A stretch of DNA of 64,000 bases from Dermanyssus gallinae (taxonomy: Eukaryota; Arthropoda; Arachnida; Mesostigmata; Dermanyssidae): contig QVRM01002037.1 of assembly GCA_003439945.1 (NCBI GenBank), forward strand, positions 25,001 through 89,000. The letters run 5' to 3'. Made by a program: the position numbers and the translations under genes. The notes beneath the pieces were generated by a model. That model saw only the letters and a program-made list of their open reading frames with translations, did not search any database and had not been told where the DNA came from. Of the stretch, positions 52,014-63,501 are shown piece by piece (the first letter of the stretch is position 1; each line of letters begins with the position of its first letter).

Positions 52014-54140
52014 TATTAAGCATTTATTTTACCACAAAATTGGTAGATAGTTGATTCAAGTTTCACAAAGTGTCGCAATATGGCCTTTTGGTCACACAAT
52101 ATGTATTTAACTTTGGATGATAAGGACGTTCCGCAAATTTCTGCACACACAAATATATGATAGCGTCCAATATCACACTCTCCGCAAAAGCTACAAACAC
52201 AATATTAAAACAGCTTGGCTTCATACATATGTAATGGTGGTTCCTTTGCATGGCTCCTATTCATCTATATGAACAAACGGCCGGGCCATCAGTCTAATTC
52301 TCAGCTACAAAATTTAAAATTCTGTAATCGCTATAGGCTCGATATGAGTCTAGAATATGAACGGTAAATGGTGTGTTATTAAGTACTAGGTCTTCAATAA
52401 GTGTTCTCTCTCCGCACATCTCTAAAGCAAGCGTTGCCGACGCGCACTTTGTTAGCCTCAAAATGCGCTTAACATATCCGGCCTTTAGCTTGTCTATGCT
52501 TTTTAAATGGCTAAGGGTCAGATATGGTGCAATTGAAGACAAGCAGTATGTTGCTACAGGTAGTACTTAGATTTTAAAGCAATTTATAGCTGTCTTTACG
52601 TCCACAGCATGCGTGGTACCTAATAAAAACATTACAGACGTAGCTTTTGCTTGTGTCTCCTCGATATGTCTGCTAAAAGTGAGCCCAGGGGTCAGTGTGA
52701 CTCCTAAATACGAGAAGTGGCTAACTAATTCCTGGCCGCGTATGACCCTCCTCTGCAAAAGCGTAAAGCCTGTGACTTTTCAGCGTTAATCTTGAGCTTG
52801 TTTTCACCACTTCGCAGTTTCGTTGAGGTAAAACTGTAGATGGTTACGATATTTTCCTAAAATGAATAGGTCGTCAGCATAAAATGCAAAGAAGGCTTTG
52901 AGATTACGCAGTAAGTCTGCAAGTCCAGTTACATATAAAATAAAAAGAAATAGACTAGCTGAGTCCTCCCTGGGCTACCCCGATAGTTTGTGTTACGGGC
53001 GTTTGTACATAGTGGTCGCCGTCTTTTAACCAAATTATATTGTGCGCTTATATATTATGAACGAGATTAAAAAGGGGGTCTGTTATGTTAACACGTTTGC
53101 AAAGCGGGTTAACATAACAGACCCATTTCTATCTATGTGAACATGTTATATAAATATATATACCTTGGCGGTACCTTGGCAGGCAATCGAAAGCAGTTAG
53201 AACATCTATAAACGCAGCGTATGTTTTTTTTGGTAGAGAGGCGTTGTAATACATGGTTTGAAACAAATTTTCATGCATCTGACGTCGATCGCCTCTTTAA
53301 AAAACCGTATTTTTTGCTGGAATTTTGTCTCGTACGTAAGGGTGTAATCGACTAACGATGAGCGACGTTAATATCTGGTAAAGGACGCTTGTAAGGGCTA
53401 TGCCCCTATAATTATTTGGCTCAGTTGCATCCCTCTTTCGTAAATATAGGCTGTAAATAGAATTTTCGCCACTCATCCGGAATTTTGTCTTGTCGAACAC
53501 ATTCATTGTATCGTTTTGTCACAATCGGGCATAAAGCGGCAATATTAGACTTCAGGTGTTCATTGAGAATACAATCAGGTCCTGCTGATTTCCCGTTTTG
53601 CTTCGATATAATTGCGGCTTTGACTTCGTCCTCAGTAAAATCAACAATTTCTTCTAGAAGGTCCTAATCTGGCAATATGACGTCTCTTGTTATTAGATTT
53701 GTAAAGTGGGCTACCCACTCTTCGTCATTTATCAATTGGTTTGAAGGCACTGGTCTCCTTGGAAGAAGTAGCCATGGTTTCCGCACGCTTTCCGAAATTA
53801 GCCTAATGCGTTGTTGTTCCTCGTAATGCCGTCTCTTTTCGTTCGTCGTACTTCTAAATATTCGTTTTCATTCCACCAGTTGACGGAGTTCAGTTCAGTT
53901 AACGTTGTGGGTTTATACAGACAGATCACTTTCTTTATTTGTCGACACTTTTTGTCAAACCACGATTTGTGTCTCTGCAGGTCACGTTCTTTGGTTTTGC
54001 AGCCATGGTTTTACACCACTTAATCGTTCTTTTAATATAGTTTATGTCATTTGTGCCGTAGGCCATTTGTAGTGCTTGTTTCAGTATATGGGCATCCAAT
54101 AAGCGAGAGAGTCGGTTTATTATCGGTGTGGTCATTTCAT
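52013..54140 (-). pseudogene. Family A LINE, decayed copy with RT blocks 0-1 retained
   Basis: Minus-strand blocks: KNVTCRDTNRGLTKSVDK (N-terminal), LLLPRRPVPSNQLINDEEW and VAHFTNLITRDVILPD, FTEDEVKAAIISKQNGKSAG then PDCILNEHLKSN, RNYRGIALTSVLYQILTSL-like residues, LVSHFSYLGVTLTPGLTFSR, and IAPYLTLSHLKSIDKLKAGY. The C-terminal block QRNHHYICMKPSC then CVCSFCGECDIGRYH follows in shifted frames. The AGPD...NE region is deleted in the 33.7-36.2 kb copy. The 3' end has ACCAATTTTGTGGT (52031-52044) followed by AAAATAAATGCTTAATAT at the (TA)n. Confidence 0.8.
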
Positions 54141-54545
54141 GTCTCCGGTGTAACTTGAACTCTACCTGACACTACACATATAATACGTTTAATATACTAC
54201 AACAGGGGCAAAAGTTGTTTGGAAGACGACAAAAGTGACTAGTTGAATGGTAAATAATTTTTTTATGAGGAACCTTTTGCACAGAGAAGTGACTGTCAAA
54301 GCGCCAAAAAGACCAATATCTGGAGTCACGTTTTCAAATTAAATTTATCCAGTAATAACCACATGAGATAGGCTGCGTATGTACGATCGTAAACGGTCAC
54401 TTTTTGGCCTAATTTGCTGTCGCTGCTGAGGCCTGACTTGAGTCGCTGCACAGCTCTTTACTCGAATCCATGACAGAGGATATTTGACACATATCCGCTC
54501 AATTGTTATAGATAGCGCGCCGGAGAATTGTGCAAAAAACGCGTT
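54141..54545. other. No gene recognised
   Basis: It may include the 5' part of the family A copy. No motif was found. Confidence 0.4.
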
Positions 54546-54548
54546 CTA

Positions 54549-54580
<32 letters not shown>
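54546..54580. repeat. (TA)n microsatellite
   Basis: About 14 TA units. It directly borders the left end of the Tc1-like element. Confidence 0.95.
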
Positions 54581-54582
<2 letters not shown>

Positions 54583-55850
54583 CCACCCATTTTTGAACCA
54601 CGAGGTTTCAACATTTGGCACAGCTACACCGCAAAAATAATTATAATTCCACTAGCAAGATACATGTCTTAACGAGTGAATTAAGGAGATTAGCGGCATT
54701 TGGGTTCATTTCACGGCACCCAGCAACGGTTTGGTATAGTGTTGAACAAATGTTGGATGACGGCCTGCAAGAGGTCGTCCCAAGCCTTGAAAATTGATTT
54801 TCGCCAGTGTAAACTTATCGTGCGAGCCAACTCCACGCATTCTGGATAATATTAAGATCAGGTAAGACTGCAGGTCAGCGTAGGACCTCAATGCTGGTCG
54901 AACCAGCCTCCGATCAGCCTGGCGGTGTAAATCGGGGCGTTATCGTGTTGAAATGCGAAGTCTGGCCCTCCCATCAGCTCAAAATGCACCAATTGCTCTT
55001 TTAGTAAATACCTCTAGCGCGTCGAATAAACACGACCGTCAAAGAACACAATCGACGACTTTGTATCACCACTACACCGCCACCTAAGCGACGTTTTGAC
55101 AAAATTCGTTCTTCCTTGCGGACATCGTGCAAATAATCGTTACATTTGATCCGGTTCATCAAAGTTAAACTTTATGCATCCGAAAGAGCACTCTGTGTCA
55201 CTCAGTGGTCCATGACATCGTATCGTCGGCGAAGTCAAAATAAGCTTTCGTCGGTCAGCGGTTTATCGTTGTTTTTCCTTGTGTTTTTTTCTTGTGAACC
55301 AATGTGCCTTCCTGAGGAGGTTTTACACATTTTGCACATTCGTTTGCACGTCGGCCGCCGCAATTGCCCTTACCGAGGGCGCAGAATTAGACGCTTTCTT
55401 TAGAATTACAGCTTGCTTTGTTTTAAAATGGCATTTGGACGCCCGAAACTTTTTTCACGGCATAATTTCTACCTAAATTAACAACGTTATTTACTACTTG
55501 AAGACAACGCCCCAATCGACGAAAAATTTCGCAATTAGAGAGGCCGATGTCCTTATAAGCCTTTATATTAGCCTTTTCGTCACTCATGAGGACTCAGCCA
55601 AAGCCTATCGTTTCAACAAAGAAAAAACACTTCTGATAGGAGGTCTGCCTTTGTTTATGCCGAGCCGTGAAATGAGCCCAAATGTCATTATTCTGCTTCA
55701 TTCAGTCGCTAAAACATGCATACTGCTAGTGATTTTATAATTTTTTTCACGGTGTAGTTGCAGTTAGTCAAATATAGAGATCCTATAATTCAAAGTAATC
55801 CGAGACCCCAAATGTCGATAAAAGTCTTCGCTGTTACTCTATGAGCAAGA
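54581..55850 (-). mobile_element. Tc1-like transposon with long imperfect TIRs
   Basis: The left end (54600-54690) and the complement of the right end (55640-55770) share CTACACCGyrAAAAwAATTATAA, then CACTAGCA, then CATGTyTTArCGA in the same order, so the inverted repeats are at least about 100 bp. The right end continues with AGTAATCCGAGACCCCAAATG, also found at 13.49 kb. The left end is next to a (TA)n, so the TA duplication cannot be judged. Confidence 0.75.
54690..55640 (-). pseudogene. Tc1-like transposase relic
   Basis: Minus-strand readings across frames: LLTDESLF near 55.25 kb (first Asp box), SSIVFFDGRVYS, FAFQHDNAPIYTARLIGGWF near 54.95 kb (second Asp box), and PDLNIIQNAWSWLARTISLH near 54.86 kb. 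This last is the third box, normally PDLNPIENxW. The catalytic Glu of that DD34E enzyme is replaced by Gln here (IIQN). SIFKAWDDLLQAVIQH closes the protein. Multiple stops and frame changes show it is inactive. Confidence 0.8.
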
Positions 55851-56225
55851 CGACCAGTTTTCAGGGGAAGCAGAATTTTTTCGCAAATACGACAATGTGT
55901 TTAGTTTCTGTATAGGGGGAATGGTCTTGTAATTGCACATTTTGTGCTCCTACGTCGGGCATTAAGACCAGTGCATTTCGTGGTTGCGGGATAATTAAGA
56001 TTTTTCGGAGAGCATGTCGTGATTGAGCGCATGCATAACTGACCTAGAATGATTTGTCTGATGATGATAATTACTCTGCATTTACGACTCGCATTGCCGT
56101 ATAATTTAAAAGTTATTTCCCTCAGCCGAACCTAAATCCAAGGCTGGTTTTATTAACTTGTGGTTTAATACTGCAGATGAAGCAAAGAAGGCAGTGAAGA
56201 TTGACTCAGTCTTGGGCATTCAGGG
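55851..56225. other. No gene recognised
   Basis: Nothing beyond the edge of the Tc1-like repeat. Confidence 0.5.
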
Positions 56226-56229
56226 CAAA

Positions 56230-56620
56230 AACTAATGGTGTCGATCGCGGGAATGATTTCGCGAGGTGCCCTCGACGAGGTACCGGACAATCACTCGTTT
56301 CAGAGAGGAACGGTCCAACGAAAAGTCTGCTCCTCCGGCGTTCTTGAGAGCTTCAAAAAAAGAGGTAGTCCCCCCGTCTGGTCCCTCTGTAACTAAAAGT
56401 CGCACATCCCCACTTGACAGTTGCTGAACCTGTGCAATTTAGCATTAAATTGCTCTCGGTATACCTTAGAGCCGAGGTCTTTCAGCGTGTCTGCATAAGA
56501 CCCTGACCTAGTTTTCTTGATTACGATGGAGGTTGTGGAGCTGGTAGCACGCTTTGGTGCACCGACTAGATGCTTGCTTTGAGCGGACTTAATCGGACCT
56601 TTTTTTTAAGAGGACTTACT
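56230..56620 (-). pseudogene. Retroelement gag-like fragment
   Basis: Minus-strand readings APKRATSSTTSIVIKKTRSG then SYADTLKDLGSKVYREQF, and farther on VRLLVTEGPDGGTTSFFEAL. The SYADTLK block followed by a G/K-rich stretch occurs in the ORF1 of R1 and I-type LINEs, just ahead of the zinc knuckles. The knuckles are absent. The fragment lies immediately 3' of an R1-type C-terminal finger, but it belongs to an ORF1, so two elements or a rearranged one are involved. Confidence 0.4.
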
Positions 56621-57150
56621 GGAAAATGCGGTTGCACACACGGACACCACTGCGGGGAGCCGCAGGGAATCGCAAGAGTCGCAGCTTGTTGGCCGATGTC
56701 TTAGCTTGTAAAATCTTGTTAAAAACCGCTGTTGTCAAGTTCCAGTGTTCCAGGGATTCTGTCATCTTCAGAACGACGTCGCGTAGATTAAAATGTGCGT
56801 ATTCATTAGAGTCCTCAAGTGGTGACGCTGTTCCGCCCATACGGGACACGCCAGAGCTGTGTGCTCTGGAGTGTCCTCGAGTCCATTGCCGCAGTGGACG
56901 CACGTGGGGCTGGGGGCCTTCCCGATCCTGAATAGGTACGACTGAAAGTCGCCGTGCCCCGTTAAAATCTAGGTGGTGTGGAAGGTGAGCTCCCCACCGG
57001 GCCGGTACAGCCAGTCCTTGATGTTAGGGACCAGCTTGCGAAGACTGGCACCTGGGTCCCCCTCCGCCAGGACATCCCACTCCCCCTGGATGTGGGATGG
57101 CCTGGCTAAGACTTGGCAAGTTTTAACTAATTGCGTAGTAGGGAGGTCTT
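56621..57150 (-). pseudogene. R1-type LINE C-terminal region
   Basis: Minus-strand readings: EGDPGASLRKLVPNIKDWL, then ILTGHGDFQSYLFRIGKAPS followed by CVHCGNGLEDTPEHTALAC and PVWAEQRHHL. This is the region after the RT in R1-type elements, and the same order appears in the relic at 43.1-43.3 kb. The RT itself is missing. Confidence 0.75.
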
Positions 57151-57289
57151 AGACGCAAACTGGTCGAGTACCAAAGAGCGATTAACGCACGCGTTTACAG
57201 CTGTCCGTCATCGCCGGATTCCTGTACCTGGCGCGTAAACACTTTGCCCAACGCAGGGGCGGCCTCCCCGGAGATGGGAGGCCATATTC

Positions 57290-57730
57290 CTTCAGGTTAC
57301 GCTGTCCGATGAGTCGTCTTCGTTGGTTATTAGGATTCTAAGTGGGTGATTCCTCAGAATGCTTGCCTTGAGCACAGAGACCCTTTCGTTCACCTGGTCC
57401 GGCCAATCCTGGTTGATGAGACTCGTGATGTTCTCGTCGTCTTGGTGCCCGTTATGAGGCCGCTGATACGGTCTACGTCTCTTTGTGCTTCCAGTTGAGC
57501 GGTTTGAGAAGTAGCGTGTCGAGCTGCCCGACATTTTCTGCGGGCCTCCTTCACAGCGGCTCGGAGTTTATCCGCCATCGCCTGGATAAGTAGATGTAGG
57601 CACCTGGCTGTTTTAATAAACGCACACAGGTCCTCGAAAATCTGACTGATTTCGTCAAGATGCCCGTCATTTTTGTTCTCCTCGTCTAGTTTGGCAGCCG
57701 TGCTTGTCTGCTCCACCTGGTTCGGTAAGC
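57290..57730 (-). pseudogene. R1-type LINE ORF1 N-terminal fragment
   Basis: Frames 57716-57390 and 57534-57292 are acidic and Lys/Arg-rich with predicted helices (MADKLRAAVKEARRKCRAA). Position and composition resemble the ORF1 of the 18-23.6 kb element. It is joined to the C-terminal finger region by loss of everything between. Confidence 0.35.
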
Positions 57731-57894
57731 GGGCTACTTCATGCTCAGGGACAGCTTCAGAATCCTACGTGTTGGTCTTGTCCGGTTTTTTCCGGAGCGG
57801 TATGTTGCTCATCATCTCTCTACTTGGAAACGATGCTTGTTTTGCTGGTCTGATTGACCAACAACAAATATATAAAAAAAAATACAAACACAAC

Positions 57895-57968
57895 GTTGCA
57901 GCCGGGATTTAAACCCGGTTTCGATACAGAGACGGTACCACTAGGCTACGTCCACTGCCTGGCAGTCC
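57895..57968 (-). repeat. tRNA-like sequence, probably a second SINE head
   Basis: The minus strand has TAGCCTAGTGGT (A-box-like) and CCGGGTTTAAATCCCGG, a perfect T-arm-like stem with a B-box-like loop. The acceptor arm does not pair, and a T-rich body (TTTGTATTTTTTTTTA) follows. A tRNA-derived SINE or tRNA pseudogene is more likely than a working tRNA. Confidence 0.4.
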
Positions 57969-58399
57969 GCGCACGAATATCAGTCACTAGCTGTTTATGA
58001 CAGTCCGGCTACAATGACCGCCGAATAGATAACGGCAATATTAAAGATGTTCACTTCTCCAGCACCCGTAACGGTGCTAATACGGCCGCTCGAATGTTGG
58101 TGACGACTGTGGCGCTGACTGACCGCTCAACAATAACAACACCACTACACACTGGTGGGCATGCCCCGTAACAAATCGGATCTGCTGTTCTTGTGACAGG
58201 GTGAACATCGTAGAGATAAGATAAACTAACGAGGCCAGTAATTCCTGTTATTTCGTCGAAAAACTTTGAACGGAATACACCTAGGTATGCACCACACCAC
58301 GTTGCCATCGCAGGGTCGAAATGCCGGGTTGAAAACATCAATTCCGTACTTGGATATTGTAACTTTATCCGGCCGCTAAGTCAAACACGAATCCACTTC
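57969..58399. other. No gene recognised
   Basis: The open frame on minus (58051-58341) has no known motif. The end of this stretch may already belong to the next LINE's ORF1. Confidence 0.4.
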
Positions 58400-59105
58400 G
58401 TACGAAACCGAAACCACTACTGCTGAGGTCCTTCTAGCTTTCCGCCCGTATAAGGTAGTGATTGATGTCAGCTGGTACCCCACTCTCTTGCTACCGCTAT
58501 CTGAGGTTTGGACATATGATGGCAAACTGTCGGAAGGAGCCTGCTTGTCGGCACTGTGGGCAGAAAGGGCATCTTGCCGTTAACTGTAAGAGTGAAGCGA
58601 AGTGCGTTTATTGTAAAGGAGCGCACTCGTTCCTCTAATCGGCGTGTCTAGTGCGTGCCTACGAGACCGATAAACGCAAAGTATTGATGGATTCTAGATT
58701 AGTACATCAAGTGACTGTGGAATCTCCAATGGTCACTCGTCTCAGTCAAAGTGATCGAATCTGTGCCACTGGAGGCAACGGGTCCTGTTACAAAAAGTCC
58801 GCAAGATGACTCAAACTTCTCGTTGATCATATGCGGCCGTGGTGAGATCAGTAGTGGTCGACTCGGCTTCGGGATCCGAGCTACGGGTGAACTTACCCGG
58901 CGCTACAACTATTCCAAAGAACACTCCCAAACCGGTTCCCAAGCTTGAAGCTTCAGATCGTTCGCGCTCAACGAAGAAACCCAAAAAGTCTCTTATAAAG
59001 AAAGTTGTAAGCAGCGATAAGTTCTTGACAACCGTGATTGCGCTTTTCAAAGATATCATAAAGTTTTTAGTCCAAAAGCTGCGCAATGCCTTCAATAGCT
59101 CGTAG
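58400..59105 (+). pseudogene. LINE ORF1 with zinc knuckles (element D)
   Basis: Plus-strand readings: AEVLLAFRPYKVVIDVSW, then CYRYLRFGHMMANC (second Cys replaced), CRHCGQKGHLAVNC and CVYCKGAHSFL. These are three CCHC-type knuckles in the usual gag arrangement. After them a Ser/Lys-rich C-terminal part (58839-59105) ends FKDIIKFLVQKLRNAFNSS. It is directly followed by an endonuclease on the same strand, so this is ORF1 of one element. Confidence 0.65.
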
Positions 59106-59174
59106 ATCTCTTAACACCGATGTTAGATGCTCTTCTGAAGCTAAAGTAGTAAACTCATTTGTTCTATATAACTC

Positions 59175-59770
59175 ATGAATTTTAATTACATTGCTCCGCA
59201 GTCTCTGGGGAATATCAGAAAGTGTTTGCTCTGGGATGACATTCGCTTAGATGTTAATTCGTTCGCAGCCATCCATATTAATGCCGCTACTGGTGGTCTG
59301 CTAAAGCAGGGGCAGCTTGAATCAATTGCTAACCCTATGATTCGGGAAGGCTCTGGTTTTTAATGTCGTTTCCATGAGTGAAACTTGGCTAAAAGACTCG
59401 GACTGTCCTACTCACGGAATTAGGGGCTATAACATTTTATCACTGTCTGCAGAAATGATCGTCCTGAAGGGGGAATCGGAATTTTTGTAAAAAACATTTC
59501 TGCAGTACTCTCCTTTCGATCTCTTGGTAGTCCCGATATGAAATATATCCTATGAAATATCCATCTTTTTTTATGGCGAGGAGGTTTGCTCACACAATAG
59601 ATAGGGAAACCCGACCCAGCTTAGCAACCTGCATAGATTATATTGCTATAGCTAGTTGTTCTGTTTTTAGTTCTATCAAGGGCAGCTTTGTTAGAGACCC
59701 CATAGTTTTCAGATCACTATCCGATCATTATCTCTGTCAACAACGGTCAACCCGTTTCGGTTGTACCTGA
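59175..59770 (+). pseudogene. APE endonuclease of element D
   Basis: Readings across frames: FAAIHINAATGGLLKQGQLE, NVVSMSETWLKDSDCPTHG, RPEGGIGIFVKNISAVLSF, and LATCIDYIAIASCSVFSS followed by VFRSLSDHYLC. SETWL, GGIGIF and SDH are the standard endonuclease blocks in order. The GDFN block is not visible, so a deletion in the middle is likely. Confidence 0.7.
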
Positions 59771-60003
59771 AAGGGACATACCCATTTTGCATAGGCGGCA
59801 TGATCAGCGCAGCATTGGTGTATTTCTTGAATTGGTACGGCGGGCCTCCAGGATCAACGTCTTTGAAGCTTTAGATGTAGATTCAGCTTTCGAAGTGCTT
59901 CGGGCTATTGTAGACAAGATTTATAACAAAGCATTCTTAAGATTAGTCTGGACAGTCCTGGCTCTTCTCGAAACAGCCACACATTCTCTTTTTCCCCGGG
60001 GCT

Positions 60004-60970
60004 TTGTCAGTTGAAGCACACAAGCTTTATCGAAGGTATCGTAAGCACTTGACGCCTGAGACAAGAAGGGCATACTCGTGCGCTCGAAAGTGTTATTTAC
60101 GCGCTATTTGCCTTGTCAGAGAGGCTTTCTATAAAAATCGGTTTAATAACATTAAATCGGACTCGCGGCGTTTGTGGAAATATATTAACAAAGCCTGTGG
60201 TAGAGAGCTTTCTAAGGCAGAGCTTCCATCAGTCTTAACTTCCAGCACGGGTCACACGATTAGTGAGCCAAGGTCGATTGCCGACGAAGTAAACCTACAT
60301 TTCGGTACGGTTGGATATGAAATTATAAACTTGCTAAATCCGTGTACTGATGGGCACCACCTTGACGAACTATGGCCAAAGGAGACCAAATCATTTTCGT
60401 TGCCTCGGGTACAGGCCTCTGATATTGAGAGTGTAATAAGGAACTTGAATGCTAGCTGATCTTGTGGAATCACGGGCGTTCGGGCAAAATTGTTAAAGTT
60501 AGCTTCCTCCGTTATTGCAGCTCCTTTGGCAAGAATAATTAACATCTCTTTTCAACACGGCTACTTTTCTAGATGAGATCTACCAACGTAATCCCATTAT
60601 ACAAGGGTAAAGGAGATAGGTGTCTTGCGTCCAGCTACCGTCCAATCTCAGTTGTTGACTATATTTCAAAGATCTTTGACAAGTTAGTGTTACTGAGCCT
60701 AACTCGTTATTTAAAGGACATTTACTTTCGCTCATCAGACCATTCTGGCTTTCGTAAAAACCGATCGACAGACTTAGCCCTAGCACATCTGTGGCAGCAT
60801 GTGGTTGACTCGATAAAAATGGACCCTGTTTGGGTGTGTTCCTGGACGTGGCGTCTGCCTTCAATTGCCTTGACCATGGATCGTTCAACCTTATTCAAAG
60901 TTTTGCGAGATCGCTGGCTTAACAAAGTGTATTTAACGCAATAGCTTCGTCGTGATTTGCAAGTAGTTGC
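60004..60970 (+). pseudogene. Reverse transcriptase N-terminal half of element D
   Basis: The linker frame (60004-60459) reads RRAYSCARKCYLRAICLVRE and RRLWKYINKACGREL. It is followed by SCGITGVRAKLLKLASSVIA, STNVIPLYKGKGDRCLASSY, RPISVVDYISKIFDKLVLLS, HSGFRKNRSTDLALAHLWQH and GVFLDVASAFNCLDHGSF (block A). One stop and one or two frame changes are seen. The YADD box and everything later are missing: the element is 3' truncated near 60970. The type is CR1/Jockey-like. Confidence 0.75.
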
Positions 60971-61369
60971 TAGCGCGCGTGCTAGAAGCAAAGACTTCAT
61001 TCAACAAAAATGTTCGGCCCTACAGGCCCTTTGTAGGTCGTTCACATTTGACAGACACAGCCCACCAACGAGCTCGATACGATCGGTTTGCGTGAGATTA
61101 CAACAATCTGTCTGTTGACCAACGGCAGGCCGACCGCGGTAAATCACGGTTTTAAAGCACAATGTTCTCAGGCATAAGAAGTTGAACCCCACGAGTCAGT
61201 CACGAGGAGGTGCCGCAAGACATGGGTTTTTCTCATGGGTTCCACGGTACGTAGACGACATTCAACCTAAATCCATCGAGCATGTGCAGCAGATGCAAAA
61301 GATGCAATAGAACGACGAGTCAGAGTCAGAACTTCAGCTCTAGCAATACTTGAAGGTTTATGAATGTAT
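60971..61369. other. No gene recognised
   Basis: Probably flank or the start of the mariner relic. Nothing is clear. Confidence 0.4.
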
Positions 61370-62040
61370 TGTGCGAGGATTGGAATGATATCCGACGAAG
61401 AAGTTAAAGCTGATTAAGCAACCATTGCTTGAACGCTCAAAACTTGGAATAATGTGTGCCTGGGTTTCTCACAAACGAAGTAGCATCAACAGAAGCGTCT
61501 GCGCGAAGAAAAACACAGACACCCATAAGCGTTTGTACTTTTTTCCCAATAGGCATCGCCAAGCAGTCTTCTTGAATCATAACCTGCGATGAAAAAGCTG
61601 TCGTTTTTTACAAGAACGTAAGCAGGCAAACATTCTGCTCCGAGGGTACAAACAGACTCAGAGAACACCCAAACAAAACGCACACTCAAACGAAGTGGCC
61701 AGGAGGGGTGTCGTTAACGGGACGTCAGGGGCATCTTTCACTTTGATCCTACGAGAAGGCGGCAGACGATCAACACGAAATCTTTGGTGCGGCAAATTTC
61801 GAGTTTAAGAAGAACTGAGCCAAACGCGTGCACAGATTATGAACACAAAACGACGTTCACTTTTCGCCAGCACAACACGTGAACACCCATGCAATACAAC
61901 CTTAAACACCCGTCCTCAATACTATGCGACCTAGGCTAGGAACTAATTGAGCACCCACCATACTCTCTAGACGTAGCACGTTCAGGCTTTCACTTGCGGT
62001 GCGGTCTCCAACACGTTTTGTGCAGAAGATATTCAACATT
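61370..62040 (+). pseudogene. Mariner-like transposase relic
   Basis: Readings ELIKQPLLERSKLG-like residues, then YEHKTTFTFRQHNT, then ELIEHPPYSLDVARSGFHL (61.94-62.0 kb). The last is a decayed version of the ..HPPYSPDLAPSDFHLF box of mariner transposases, at about the right distance after the QHNT remnant of the second Asp box. No terminal repeats were recognised. Confidence 0.5.
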
Positions 62041-62915
62041 GGTTACACGTTATTCGTTTATCGGTAGCATGGTCGTACTTTGCGCCAGCGTTGCGAGGCG
62101 TTCAAACATCGTTGGAGGTGGTGTAGGTTGCGCGGTTTCCAACTCGCCACACCAATGGATTGTTATGAGCTAATACCTATAGACGGAGGACAAGGCACTT
62201 ATCGGTATGGTCCCGGCTGCTCTCACAGAATCATATGATGAACTACGGAATCATAAACGGTTGTATAGTTAGTTGCCTCACTCAAATTGCTTCTACATCA
62301 TTTTGCAAAGGCGATCGTTCTGCTGTTTTTGGCTGCCTATACCTAAATTTGCACACACAAGAATAGATTCGATTTTGATCGAAGCAACGACTGAAATCAC
62401 ATAGTGTACAATGACAGAACTCACAGTGCACTGCAGACTAAATTTACAAATATCCATTATAGTAGAATATCGTATGCGCTCCAAAAGCATGTTTTTTTTG
62501 TTGTACAGGTATTACACTTACACAACGTTTTTTACTATTGGACATGGACTCAAAATAGCGGACATGGTTATATCAATACCGTATTACTTATGTTTTCGAG
62601 AGATTTTAACCGAGTGGAATATAACTAGTCAAGATAACAACTGCTAACCAAGACTATATGAGCGGCCAAAGACTAAGACCACAAACCGGTTTTTGTGTGG
62701 CACTGACACGAATTAAATTTAACGAACTTCCAAGTATAAATCAACTGGTTTCATACCCTGTTGTCCAGATAAGCACGAGCACGAGGGGTGTGTGCCAATT
62801 CAAATGCCTAAAAATTGCGTATTTCATGCGTAGACATGTGAATAACTTTATTTTGTTTCAAGAATGGCTACAAACGCGTGCAAACATGAATGTCATAGGC
62901 CAGATCGGAAATAAT
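62041..62915. other. No gene recognised
   Basis: AT-rich DNA, no motif seen. Confidence 0.5.
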
Positions 62916-62924
62916 CATATATGT

Positions 62925-63066
62925 ATATATATATATATTTCTTTTCACGTTTGCACAATCGGCAGTGCTCGCCTTAAATAAATATATATATATATATATA
63001 TATTTCTTTTCACGTTTGCACAATCGGCAGTGCTCGCCTTAAATATATATATATATATATATATAT
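62925..63066. repeat. Two-copy tandem unit with (TA)n spacers
   Basis: TTTCTTTTCACGTTTGCACA...ATCGGCAGTGCTCGCCTTAAAT occurs identically at about 62938-62979 and 63003-63044, each followed by (TA)n. A diverged third copy is at 63409-63442 and an inverted shorter one at 46.19 kb. Confidence 0.9.
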
Positions 63067-63359
63067 CTATCGAGGGAGAGATTGAGAACGAGATGAAACC
63101 ATACGCGTGATATATGAGAGATCTGGACCGACGCTATCAGCGATATTAGATACCTGAGAAGAGTAGAATTGTCTCGAGCGGGTTGCCATTAGAAGATCTT
63201 TTTGTCTGGTAGATGATAAAGACGCTATCCGCCGAAAGCACGATATGTCTATTCCACAAATGCACCCAATGATATTAGTAATCAACCGTCAGATCGTTTC
63301 TAGCCTAGTTGCTCACCAAAAAAGTTGCTTGGTCACGATTAAAGAGCCGTCACACAAGG

Positions 63360-63439
63360 TTGTATATATATATATATATATTATTAATATATACTTATAA
63401 TTAATTTACAATACGTTTGCACACTCGGCAGTGCTCCCC

Positions 63440-63500
<61 letters not shown>
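63360..63500. repeat. Third tandem-unit copy between (TA)n runs
   Basis: ATACGTTTGCACACTCGGCA followed by GTGCTCCCCTAAA (63409-63442) lies between a (TA)n at 63363-63380 and a longer (TA)n at 63442-63495. Confidence 0.85.

Positions 63501-63501
<1 letters not shown>

Noticed and set aside
57895..57968. A functional tRNA gene on the minus strand
   Set aside because: T-arm and A-box-like parts are good, but the acceptor stem does not pair and the loop is TTTAAAT. Kept only as a tRNA-like SINE head.
62925..63500. CRISPR-like spaced repeat
   Set aside because: Spacers are simply (TA)n, only three units, eukaryotic context.
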